Below, piece after piece: positions 23,872 through 30,417 of a stretch of DNA of 46,528 nucleotides (the first letter of the stretch is position 1; each line of letters starts with the position of its first letter). A program made the position numbers and the translations under genes. The DNA is from an uncultured Megasphaera sp. Lineage in GTDB: Bacteria > Bacillota > Negativicutes > Veillonellales > Megasphaeraceae. Under the pieces are notes generated by a model. That model was not told the DNA's origin. It made no database searches and was given only the letters and a program-made list of their open reading frames with translations. The DNA lies in assembly GCF_900539295.1 (NCBI RefSeq), contig NZ_UQBH01000017.1, positions 1-46,528 of the forward strand. The letters are read 5' to 3'.

Positions 23872-23965
23872 TTCATATCTCGACGTTTCTAACGCCTGTC
23901 CCTTGGAACACTCTTATCTTAACAAAAAGAGTTAGGAATGTAAAAGTGTTATATTCAATACCTAG
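23872..23965 (-). repeat. duplicated promoter unit 2
   Basis: A 94-bp block about 94 percent identical to 24052-24145, 180 bases away. It contains -35 TTTACA (23939-23944), 17 bp, -10 TAAGAT (23916-23921), an ACTCTT/AAGAGT inverted repeat around the -10 box, and a decayed LysR-type box ATACCTAGAAAT (23958-23969) just upstream of the -35. No gene follows directly. Confidence 0.75.
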
Positions 23966-24051
23966 AAATTCATAAAACGTATTTCAAGAGGTATTTCAAA
24001 TATGGCTCTTACTTCTAAGCCCTTCCAGCAAAGACTGCCGACAACGGCAAT

Positions 24052-24145
24052 TTCATATCTCGGCGTTTCTAACGCCTGTCCCTTGGGACGCTCTTATCTT
24101 AACAAAAAGAGTTACGAATGTAAAAGTGTTATATCAAATACCTAG
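24052..24145 (-). repeat. duplicated promoter unit 3
   Basis: The partner of 23872-23965, with TTTACA (24119-24124), 17 bp and TAAGAT (24096-24101). Downstream of its -10 box the minus strand can fold hairpins (GGCGTT/AACGCC at 24062-24076 and GCCG/CGGC at about 24036-24048). The spacer between the two blocks is a weaker continuation of the same 180-bp repeat. No convincing gene lies in 23720-24228. Confidence 0.75.
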
Positions 24146-24190
24146 GTATACACTCCATGTATTGCAAGGATTAGGAAAAAGTCGTATACT
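24138..24190 (+). promoter_or_regulatory. LysR box and promoter of the LysR gene
   Basis: ATACCTAGGTAT (24138-24149) is a perfect 12-bp palindrome upstream of both the leftward unit-3 promoter and a rightward promoter TTGCAA (24162-24167), 17 bp, TATACT (24185-24190). This is the usual arrangement for a LysR activator that also controls itself. Confidence 0.6.
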
Positions 24191-24228
24191 GACAGTAACA
24201 CATTACGCCATAACGCAAGGAGGAAGCT

Positions 24229-25134
24229 ATGGAAATACGGACACTGCAATACTTTCTGGCCGTCGCCAGAGAAGAAAATATGACCGAAGCGGCCAACACC
24301 CTGCACATTACCCAGCCAACCTTATCGCGCCAAATAGCCGATTTAGAGCAGGAATTGGGCAAACAGCTCTTCATCCGAACCAACCGCAGTACCAAACTGA
24401 CCGAAGAAGGCATCCATCTCCGCCAACGAGCCGAGGAAATCCTGTCGCTCGTCCGTCAGACAGAAGCTGAAATCAGTGACGATCAAACCGATTTAACAGG
24501 CTGTATCCGCCTCGGTGCCGGCGAAACCCGTATTGCTCACTTCTTAACCGATGCCTTTACGGATCTGCACCTCCAGCACCCGCAGGTCACGTGCAATCTC
24601 TTTACAGGCAATGCCGATATCGTAGAAGAAAAGCTGTCCCACGGACTGATCGACTTCGGCTTATTCATCGACCCCTTCGATGCGTCGGGCTTTGAATCCA
24701 TCGCCCTTCCCGAAAAAGACCAAGTCGGCATCATTACCAAAAGTGACAGTCCATGGAGCCATTACAAGGCCATCACGCCGGAAATCATAGCCGACATGCC
24801 TCTTCTCGTATCGTCGCGCCGGACGACCCACTCCTTCGACTTTGAAGCCTGGTCCGGCGGCACCCTCAAACAGGAAGATCTAAATATCGTCGGTTCTTTC
24901 GACCTCATAGGAAACGCCTCTTTACTCATAAAAGGAGGCCTTACCAATGCCATGGCCATGTCCGGCCTTTATCAGCAACAGGATAACGATATCACCTATG
25001 TCCCCTTAGAACCGGACCGGTATTTTTCCTGTGTCGTAGCCTGGAAAAAATACCAGCTCCTGTCCCGAGCCTCGGAAGCCTTCTTAAAATGCCTGAAAAA
25101 GCAAATCGACGAGTATAAGAAGGCGAATCCCTGA
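24229..25134 (+). CDS. LysR-family transcriptional regulator
   Basis: A 301-residue LysR protein: winged helix (residues 1-60, NMTEAANTLHITQPTLSRQIADLEQELG) and effector domain (about 90-295). The subgroup is the one often found next to flavodoxin, cupin, CMD and alcohol dehydrogenase genes, where it answers electrophile or redox stress. AGGAGG lies 6 bases before the ATG. Its likely targets are the leftward promoter units in 23758-24149 and perhaps the alcohol dehydrogenase gene; this is inferred from position. One Cys (in VTCNLF) lies in the effector domain, another in FSCVVAW. Confidence 0.9.
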   Translation: MEIRTLQYFLAVAREENMTEAANTLHITQPTLSRQIADLEQELGKQLFIRTNRSTKLTEEGIHLRQRAEEILSLVRQTEAEISDDQTDLTGCIRLGAGETRIAHFLTDAFTDLHLQHPQVTCNLFTGNADIVEEKLSHGLIDFGLFIDPFDASGFESIALPEKDQVGIITKSDSPWSHYKAITPEIIADMPLLVSSRRTTHSFDFEAWSGGTLKQEDLNIVGSFDLIGNASLLIKGGLTNAMAMSGLYQQQDNDITYVPLEPDRYFSCVVAWKKYQLLSRASEAFLKCLKKQIDEYKKANP

Positions 25135-25146
25135 CCTATCTCAAAG

Positions 25147-25183
25147 GAAAGACTGATTTCAAGGGGAATCAGTCTTTCTTTCC
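25147..25183 (+). terminator. terminator of the LysR gene
   Basis: A 12-bp perfect stem (25147-25158 with 25167-25178) followed by TTTCC on the plus strand, 12 bases after the stop. Confidence 0.75.
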
Positions 25184-25200
25184 TACAAAAAAGCACACGA

Positions 25201-25245
25201 AAAAAGCCGGTTCATGAAACGACGTGTTCATGAACCGGCTTTTTT
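25201..25245. terminator. bidirectional terminator between LysR and rpmF
   Basis: An 18-bp perfect stem (25201-25218 with 25227-25244) with A and T runs at its ends, able to stop both the rightward LysR transcript and the leftward rpmF transcript. Confidence 0.88.
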
Positions 25246-25255
25246 ATGTACAACC

Positions 25256-25441
25256 TTATTCGGCCGTTGTGTTGTTGACAACCTGTTTGCCTTTATAGTA
25301 GCCGCAAGTCGGGCATACGTGATGAGGCATCATTGCTTCGTGGCACTGCGGGCATTCAACGAAACCCGGTGCTGTCAATTTCCAGTTTGCGCGACGCATC
25401 TTCTGACGAGTCTGGGATAATCTGTTCTTTGGTACTGCCAT
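25256..25441 (-). CDS. rpmF: 50S ribosomal protein L32
   Basis: A 61-residue zinc-ribbon ribosomal protein. MAVPKNRLSQTRQKMRRANWK is the usual basic start, and the zinc ligands are CPQC and CPTC. AGGAGG before the ATG at 25441 selects it over an upstream ATG. It follows the DUF177 gene by 36 bases, the standard pair in bacteria. No plsX gene follows, unlike many Firmicutes. Confidence 0.97.
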   Translation of the reverse strand: MAVPKNRLSQTRQKMRRANWKLTAPGFVECPQCHEAMMPHHVCPTCGYYKGKQVVNNTTAE

Positions 25442-25477
25442 GGTCTGCACCTCCTTAGATCACATGGTACGTTATTT

Positions 25478-25984
25478 CTAGCGCTCTTCTTTGGATCGTA
25501 ATAATTGAGCCAAGACGTCGAGTCTCGGGTCAATATTGTCGGTAGGACAACTACAGGGTCCGTCATTCAGGTTTGCACCGCACTGCGGACAAAGTCCCTT
25601 ACAGTCAGGCCGGCACAACACCCTCATAGGCTCGCTGAGGATCAACGTTTCTCTAATTGTCTCCGTCAAATCGATGTATTCCCCGTTATAGGGCAATACG
25701 TCCTCTGGAAGCCCTGCTTCCGTACCATAGACTTCAGACAGTGTTTCATTCCGATCCACCAATACCGGTGACAAGCATCGGCTGCAGGTGTAGCCTCCGG
25801 ATACGCGTATGTTTCCATGTACAACGATATGATTGCCATCGAATCCATACGTTCCGTCTACAGCTACTGTGGCATCTTTCCAAGGAAATTCGTCCACATC
25901 ACCCAGTTCGGCAGCCGGACATTCAAAAGAGAAGGGAAATGACTTCCCCGCTTCTTTTAGTGCTTCTTCGACTTGTAGTTTCAT
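25478..25984 (-). CDS. yceD: DUF177/YceD-family protein
   Basis: A 168-residue protein with the YceD pattern: a beta-rich N-terminal part, a TCSRCLSPV Cys pair (about residue 67), and a second Cys cluster VLCRPDCKGLCPQCGANL and PCSCP. The family is linked to 23S rRNA or ribosome metabolism and is nearly always cotranscribed with rpmF, as here. GAGGT precedes the ATG, and a consensus promoter lies 20 bases upstream. Confidence 0.9.
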   Translation of the reverse strand: MKLQVEEALKEAGKSFPFSFECPAAELGDVDEFPWKDATVAVDGTYGFDGNHIVVHGNIRVSGGYTCSRCLSPVLVDRNETLSEVYGTEAGLPEDVLPYNGEYIDLTETIRETLILSEPMRVLCRPDCKGLCPQCGANLNDGPCSCPTDNIDPRLDVLAQLLRSKEER

Positions 25985-26004
25985 ATTTCTACCTCGACTA
26001 TACT

Positions 26005-26033
26005 ATTATATCTATCTGCTTAGGCTTTGTCAA
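26005..26033 (-). promoter_or_regulatory. consensus promoter of yceD-rpmF
   Basis: TTGACA (26028-26033), exactly 17 bp, TATAAT (26005-26010): a full match to the sigma-A consensus, as expected for a ribosomal protein operon. The -35 part lies inside the last codons of the nucleoside kinase gene. Confidence 0.9.
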
Positions 26034-27681
26034 TTCTTTTTTCGGGCCCGATAAATTCCCGCAAGAGAGAGTTGCGCGGCACGACGGAAGCGTCGACGCT
26101 CTTAAAAGGACGAAGGAATTTCAACAGTCGCTGGGCCTCGGCATAGTGGACGCTGTCCTTATCGATGGATTCCAACAAGGGTTCGGCATAAGGCTTCAGG
26201 ACGGCCAATTCATAGGGCAGGGCCGTATTGAAGATTTTATCGGCATCTTCCTGGTAGGGATAGATGTTCTGTTCTTCGCCGCGGCGGACGTCATCCCAAA
26301 TATCCATGGTCGCCATGGGACCGCGGTCGCGGAACTGCTGGTCCCGCACCATGCGCCGGATGATGCGCGTATCGGACGTGGAAATGCGGTTGTGGTCGTT
26401 GATCCGAATCTGGGTCAGAACGCCTAAGGAGATCTTAGCCTTTTCATACCGCGGCAACATGTAGGTCAGGGAATCGTTCATGGCGTGGAGCCCTTCTACG
26501 ACGACGGGCTGGCCTTTTTCCAAGGTGACCGGCGTATCATCAAAGTAGCGGTGGCCGGTGACGAAGTCAAAGCGGGCCAGGCGAACGGCCTTACCCTGAT
26601 TGAGGTCGTCGATCTGTTGGTTGAACAAGGGGACATCGATAGCGCGAATCGATTCAAAGTCGTAACTGCCGTCGGGATTTTTCGGCGTATCTTCACGGTT
26701 GTAGAAGTAATCGTCGAGGGAAATGCCGAGAGGACGCAGGCCGTTGACCCGCAGATGGGTCAATAAGCGCTTGCAGAAAGTCGTCTTCCCTGCCGACGAC
26801 GGACCGGCGATGAGGACGACCTTGATTTTAGGCCGGCGGCTGACGATGTAGTCGGCAATCTGGCCCAGTTCCTTTTCCTGCAGAGCTTCGGCTACGTCGA
26901 CCATGTCCTGAATCGTACCGTCTTCAATATAATGGTTCAAATCGTAAACGTATTCGCAGCGGACGATGCGGCCCCATTCTTCGGCATCCAAAAAGAGACG
27001 GGCCATCTTGGGGATTTCCTTGTATTCTGGCAATTCATTGGGATTGCCGACGGTGGGCGTTTCCAAAATGACGCCCGGCGCATAGGGCCGCAGATTAAAG
27101 CAGGTCAAATAGCCCATACTGGGAAGGAGCGGCCCCATGTAGTAGTCAAAAGTCGGGCCGCACTGGTAGGCCAGGATATGGGTGACGTCGATATGCTGGA
27201 GCAGTTCCGCTTCCCGATCCATATTGCGGTTGCGGCACATGGCCATGGCCGTTTCCGTACTGGCAATGACCTGCGAAATGGCTTCATCCTGGTCGACGAT
27301 TTCATGCATCCGCGTCTTGATCATTTCTACGTCGTGGAAGGTAACCGTATGGCCGATTTCCAGCTCGCAGTACAAGGCCTTGCGCAGGGCATGCTTGACC
27401 AGCACCTTGCCGTTGGGATAGAGATCGCTGACGGCACGGACCAAGAGGAGAATCGCCGTCCGTATCAGGCATTGGTTGCCTTCCATCGTATTGAGGGGCA
27501 GCCAGTCGACGTCGCCGTCACGGTCTGCCTTTGTCATGAGGCCGACACATTCATTATTATAGAGAGCAGCGGCAATGGGGACATCGCTTTTAGGGCCGTA
27601 TTGCTCATAGACCTGCTGCAGCGTCGTTCCTTCTTTTACATTGTAGGAAGTACCCGACTTCACATCCTGTAGGGTAATCAC
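26020..27681 (-). CDS. TGS and uridine-kinase-like domain nucleoside kinase
   Basis: A 553-residue protein with an N-terminal TGS-like region (residues 1-60), a ThrRS second-domain-like part (about 80-250, with HIDVTHILAYQCGPT), and a phosphoribulokinase/uridine kinase domain. Walker A is GPSSAGKTT (near residues 293-301), with SLDDYFYNREDTP and DYDFESI-like motifs following. This fused family is common in Firmicutes and is annotated as a nucleoside kinase; the substrate is unproven. The start is a GTG at 27681, nine bases after GGGAGG; a TTG three codons earlier touches the ribosome site and is unlikely. Confidence 0.88.
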   Translation of the reverse strand: MITLQDVKSGTSYNVKEGTTLQQVYEQYGPKSDVPIAAALYNNECVGLMTKADRDGDVDWLPLNTMEGNQCLIRTAILLLVRAVSDLYPNGKVLVKHALRKALYCELEIGHTVTFHDVEMIKTRMHEIVDQDEAISQVIASTETAMAMCRNRNMDREAELLQHIDVTHILAYQCGPTFDYYMGPLLPSMGYLTCFNLRPYAPGVILETPTVGNPNELPEYKEIPKMARLFLDAEEWGRIVRCEYVYDLNHYIEDGTIQDMVDVAEALQEKELGQIADYIVSRRPKIKVVLIAGPSSAGKTTFCKRLLTHLRVNGLRPLGISLDDYFYNREDTPKNPDGSYDFESIRAIDVPLFNQQIDDLNQGKAVRLARFDFVTGHRYFDDTPVTLEKGQPVVVEGLHAMNDSLTYMLPRYEKAKISLGVLTQIRINDHNRISTSDTRIIRRMVRDQQFRDRGPMATMDIWDDVRRGEEQNIYPYQEDADKIFNTALPYELAVLKPYAEPLLESIDKDSVHYAEAQRLLKFLRPFKSVDASVVPRNSLLREFIGPEKRIDKA

Positions 27682-27719
27682 AGGTATCAACCTCCCTTTC
27701 TATCGATTATGATGCTATC

Positions 27720-27728
27720 ATTATAACA
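27720..27728 (-). promoter_or_regulatory. extended -10 promoter of the kinase gene
   Basis: TGT-TATAAT on the minus strand (TATAAT 27720-27725), about 40 bases before the start. The -35 region is poor, which is usual for extended -10 promoters. Confidence 0.55.
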
Positions 27729-27827
27729 TAAATTGAACCTTTCCGACATTTTAACCCCACCGGTACCGCGAAAAGGACGGGAATTGAGAAGAATAAAGGG
27801 ACGAGACTAACTCCGACGGCCCAACTA

Positions 27828-27836
27828 TGGTATAAT
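27828..27836 (+). promoter_or_regulatory. extended -10 promoter of the exported hypothetical gene
   Basis: TGG-TATAAT (27828-27836) 40 bases before the start codon on the plus strand; no clear -35 box. Confidence 0.5.
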
Positions 27837-27876
27837 GAGAAAATAAGGTTTTACCATGCAAGAGAAAGGATATGCT

Positions 27877-28902
27877 ATGAGAAAAAGAGTACTGACCCTG
27901 TGGGACGGCAAAGTATTTCTGGCCTTGCTCATCCTTGCAGGCTGTATGATAACCGCCATTGCTGCCTATCGACAGGTCTATGTGAAGATGCCTGATTACG
28001 CGGCCAAACAAATCATCCGTTCCGTCCAGGACGGCGACGTCGAAACCTTCAACCGCTACGTCGACCAAGATGCCCTGACGGGCCAATTCTTTGATGCCCT
28101 CATCCTGCATACGACGGCCCGCGAAGATCAGTCCTTGGTTCTGAGTGTCATCCACTCGCCCCTGCGGTCGGCCTTTGTAACGACGGCCGACCTCTATATC
28201 ACCTGGACCCTGGCCGGCAATACCGACAACGACCAGTACGGCACGGCCGCCACCAGTATCCGCAACACCCTGAAAAGCGCCGGTCTCTCCATTCCCCTGG
28301 CGGGCTGGCACATCGATTCTGCCGACTGGAGCCATGACAACACGATCACCTTCAACCTCTATAACGAGCAGCTCGACGCCGTCGTTCCCTGTACGGTCAC
28401 GATGGAAAAGACGCCGTCCGATACCTGGAGGGTCACGGGCCTTGCCGATGCCAAAGGCTTTATAAGGGATCTCCAGTCGGTCATGAGCCGGGAACTCGAG
28501 GCCTACAATAAACCGGTCCGACAAAAAATCGATGCCGTCCTGACCGTCCAAGACGTATCGGCCAAACTCGTATCTGATCAGGATAAGACCTTTCTCCGCC
28601 TGAGTTATACCCCTGTTTTCCATCAAGACCGTGAACAGATCGCCGCCATCAAGGCCGTATATACCCTGCGCCGCAACAGCGACAAGGCCATTCTCTATAC
28701 GTCGCCCCTGCGCCTGTCGACCTCGTTAGAACGGCGCACCTATGAAAGTCAGTTTCTCCTCAATCCGTTGATTCCGTCCCAATATGCCCTCATCAGTTCA
28801 GCCAATATCGACGATGCCTCCAGCTCGTTAGAGATTACGTCCATTACCCTCAAAGACGGAACGGAGCTGACCGTAGCCAACGACCTGCCCCAAGGTTATT
28901 GA
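27877..28902 (+). CDS. membrane-anchored protein of unknown function (DUF2939-like)
   Basis: A 341-residue protein with one N-terminal membrane segment (about residues 12-32) and an otherwise soluble, beta-rich part facing out. The region after the anchor (MPDYAAKQIIRSVQDGDVETFNRYVD) recalls DUF2939, which has the same helix and Asp-rich turn; the rest I do not recognise. The ATG at 27877 has AAAGGA about 7 bases upstream and is preferred over one seven codons earlier. It is a single gene between divergent and convergent neighbours. Confidence 0.7.
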   Translation: MRKRVLTLWDGKVFLALLILAGCMITAIAAYRQVYVKMPDYAAKQIIRSVQDGDVETFNRYVDQDALTGQFFDALILHTTAREDQSLVLSVIHSPLRSAFVTTADLYITWTLAGNTDNDQYGTAATSIRNTLKSAGLSIPLAGWHIDSADWSHDNTITFNLYNEQLDAVVPCTVTMEKTPSDTWRVTGLADAKGFIRDLQSVMSRELEAYNKPVRQKIDAVLTVQDVSAKLVSDQDKTFLRLSYTPVFHQDREQIAAIKAVYTLRRNSDKAILYTSPLRLSTSLERRTYESQFLLNPLIPSQYALISSANIDDASSSLEITSITLKDGTELTVANDLPQGY

Positions 28903-28921
28903 GAAATAAAAATAAGCACAA

Positions 28922-28964
28922 AAAATCGCCCGCTGTGGAAATGAATCCATAGACGGGCGATTTT
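28922..28964. terminator. bidirectional terminator
   Basis: An 11-bp outer stem (28922-28932 with 28954-28964) plus inner pairs, A-rich on one side and T-rich on the other, between two convergent genes. Confidence 0.85.
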
Positions 28965-28978
28965 CAGATATGACGTTG

Positions 28979-29395
28979 TTAATAGCAGATTTCAATAATT
29001 TTCGGTTTAGACGATTCTTCCTTCGACAGTGAGCGGTCAAAGAGCTTGACGCCGACAGCACCGACCATGAAACCGAGAACGCCGCCGATAACGGCAGTCT
29101 GAACGGTATCAAAGCCTTGGGACAAGGCCAGGAAATGACCGGCAAAAGCACCGGCTGCGCAAACTAAAAGCGGCATGACAAAACAGATAAAAGCACCGAT
29201 GACGATATTGACGTCCCGGAATTCAAAGCGGACGTGCTGCCCTACTTTGACGCCCAACGGATCGACAGCCGTGACGACGATGTTGTCAGCTCCGTCACAA
29301 GCACCACAGGCGATGCAGTCGGAATGGCGGCCAACTTTGATTTCTGCGCTGCCAGCTTCTTTTATAGCGATGATAGTCCCTTCTTCAATCTTCAT
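28979..29395 (-). CDS. RseC/MucC-family membrane protein (copy 2)
   Basis: A 138-residue paralogue of the protein at 15964-16383. The soluble N-terminal half has CIACGACDGAD (CxxC plus a third Cys) and GQHVRFEF; two membrane segments follow (about 65-85 and 95-115), with a Gly-rich second segment. AAGGGG precedes the ATG. It stands alone with its own good promoter. Electron transfer or maintenance of a membrane redox complex is the presumed role; no rnf genes are in the window. Confidence 0.8.
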   Translation of the reverse strand: MKIEEGTIIAIKEAGSAEIKVGRHSDCIACGACDGADNIVVTAVDPLGVKVGQHVRFEFRDVNIVIGAFICFVMPLLVCAAGAFAGHFLALSQGFDTVQTAVIGGVLGFMVGAVGVKLFDRSLSKEESSKPKIIEICY

Positions 29396-29419
29396 AGAAA
29401 TCCCCTTCTTTCTGCCCCT

Positions 29420-29448
29420 ATTATATCATGGCTCATTTTTTCAATCAA
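29420..29448 (-). promoter_or_regulatory. promoter of RseC-like gene 2
   Basis: TTGATT (29443-29448), 17 bp, TATAAT (29420-29425) on the minus strand. The same TTGAT(G/T)-17-TATAAT plan occurs before copy 1. Confidence 0.7.
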
Positions 29449-29485
29449 TACTATTTTCGTGTACATTAGATGAAAAATAGGAATC

Positions 29486-29521
29486 AAAAAACTACCGGCC
29501 TTCCCGCAGGAAAACCGGCAG
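29486..29521 (-). terminator. terminator of galU
   Basis: A long stem with a few G-U pairs (arms 29492-29504 and 29509-29521) followed by six T on the minus strand. Confidence 0.8.
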
Positions 29522-29530
29522 CGATTTGAA

Positions 29531-30406
29531 TCAATGATTTTCAGTTTTGGCTAAGAGGAACTCCCGGAACGGTTCTGCCAAATCCGGCCGGCGAAGGGCG
29601 TATTCGACATTGGCCTTCAAAAAACCCAGTTTATCGCCGACGTCGTAGCGCTTGCCTTCAAAGCAGTAGGCATAGACGGCCTTCTGGCAGGCCAGGGTCT
29701 GCAGGGCATCGGTGAGCTGGATTTCTCCGCCCTTGCCCGGTTCGGTGTGCTGCAGGATGTCGAAAATATCCGGCGTCACGATGTAGCGTCCCAAGACGGC
29801 AGTCCGGCTCGGCGCTTCTTCAACGGCGGGCTTTTCAATGACCTGGTGTACCTTGAGTACCGGTTTCCCTTCGACGGGGATCCCCTGGACGATGCCGTAG
29901 GACGATACCTTCTGCAGGGGAACTTCCTGGCAGCCCAAAATGGTCGAATCGAGTTCATCGTAAAGATCTATCATCTGCCGCAGTGCCGGGTTGGTGTCGT
30001 TGTAGACGACGTCGTCACCGAGGAGGATGGCAAAGGGTTCGTCGGCAATGAACGACTGGGCACAGCGGATGGCATCACCTAAGCCGCGCATGTGCTTCTG
30101 CCGGATATAGTGGATGTTGATTTCCGAAATGCTGCGCACCATATTGAGCAGCTTCGTCTTGTTCCCATCTTCCAGGTGCCTTTCCAGGCCCGGGTTGGTA
30201 TCGAAGTGGTCTTCAATGGCCCTTTTGGCATGGCCGCTGATGATGAGGATTTCTTCAATGCCGCTCTGCAGCGCTTCTTCGACGATGTACTGAATCGTCG
30301 GCTTGTCGACGATGGGCAGCATTTCTTTCGGCGTCGCCTTGGTAGCCGGTAAAAACCGAGTGCCAAAACCAGCGGCGGGGATGACGGCTTTACGAATCTT
30401 TTTCAC
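29531..30406 (-). CDS. galU: UTP-glucose-1-phosphate uridylyltransferase
   Basis: A 291-residue nucleotidyltransferase that makes UDP-glucose for lipopolysaccharide and other surface sugars. Marks are the N-terminal AVIPAAGFGTRFLPATKATPKEMLP loop (residues 7-31, described in two parts: AAGFGTRFLP and KEMLPI), GLGDAI, LLGDDV and the GKGGEIQLTDA stretch. The start is GTG (30404-30406) with AAGGAG 7 bases upstream. It follows the 716-residue protein gene by 11 bases, so the two are cotranscribed. Confidence 0.95.
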   Translation of the reverse strand: MKKIRKAVIPAAGFGTRFLPATKATPKEMLPIVDKPTIQYIVEEALQSGIEEILIISGHAKRAIEDHFDTNPGLERHLEDGNKTKLLNMVRSISEINIHYIRQKHMRGLGDAIRCAQSFIADEPFAILLGDDVVYNDTNPALRQMIDLYDELDSTILGCQEVPLQKVSSYGIVQGIPVEGKPVLKVHQVIEKPAVEEAPSRTAVLGRYIVTPDIFDILQHTEPGKGGEIQLTDALQTLACQKAVYAYCFEGKRYDVGDKLGFLKANVEYALRRPDLAEPFREFLLAKTENH

Positions 30407-30417
30407 ACTAAAACTCC

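Noticed and set aside
27751..28626. Open frame of 291 codons on the minus strand
   Set aside because: It mirrors the exported hypothetical gene, which has a promoter, ribosome site and membrane anchor; the mirror frame has none.
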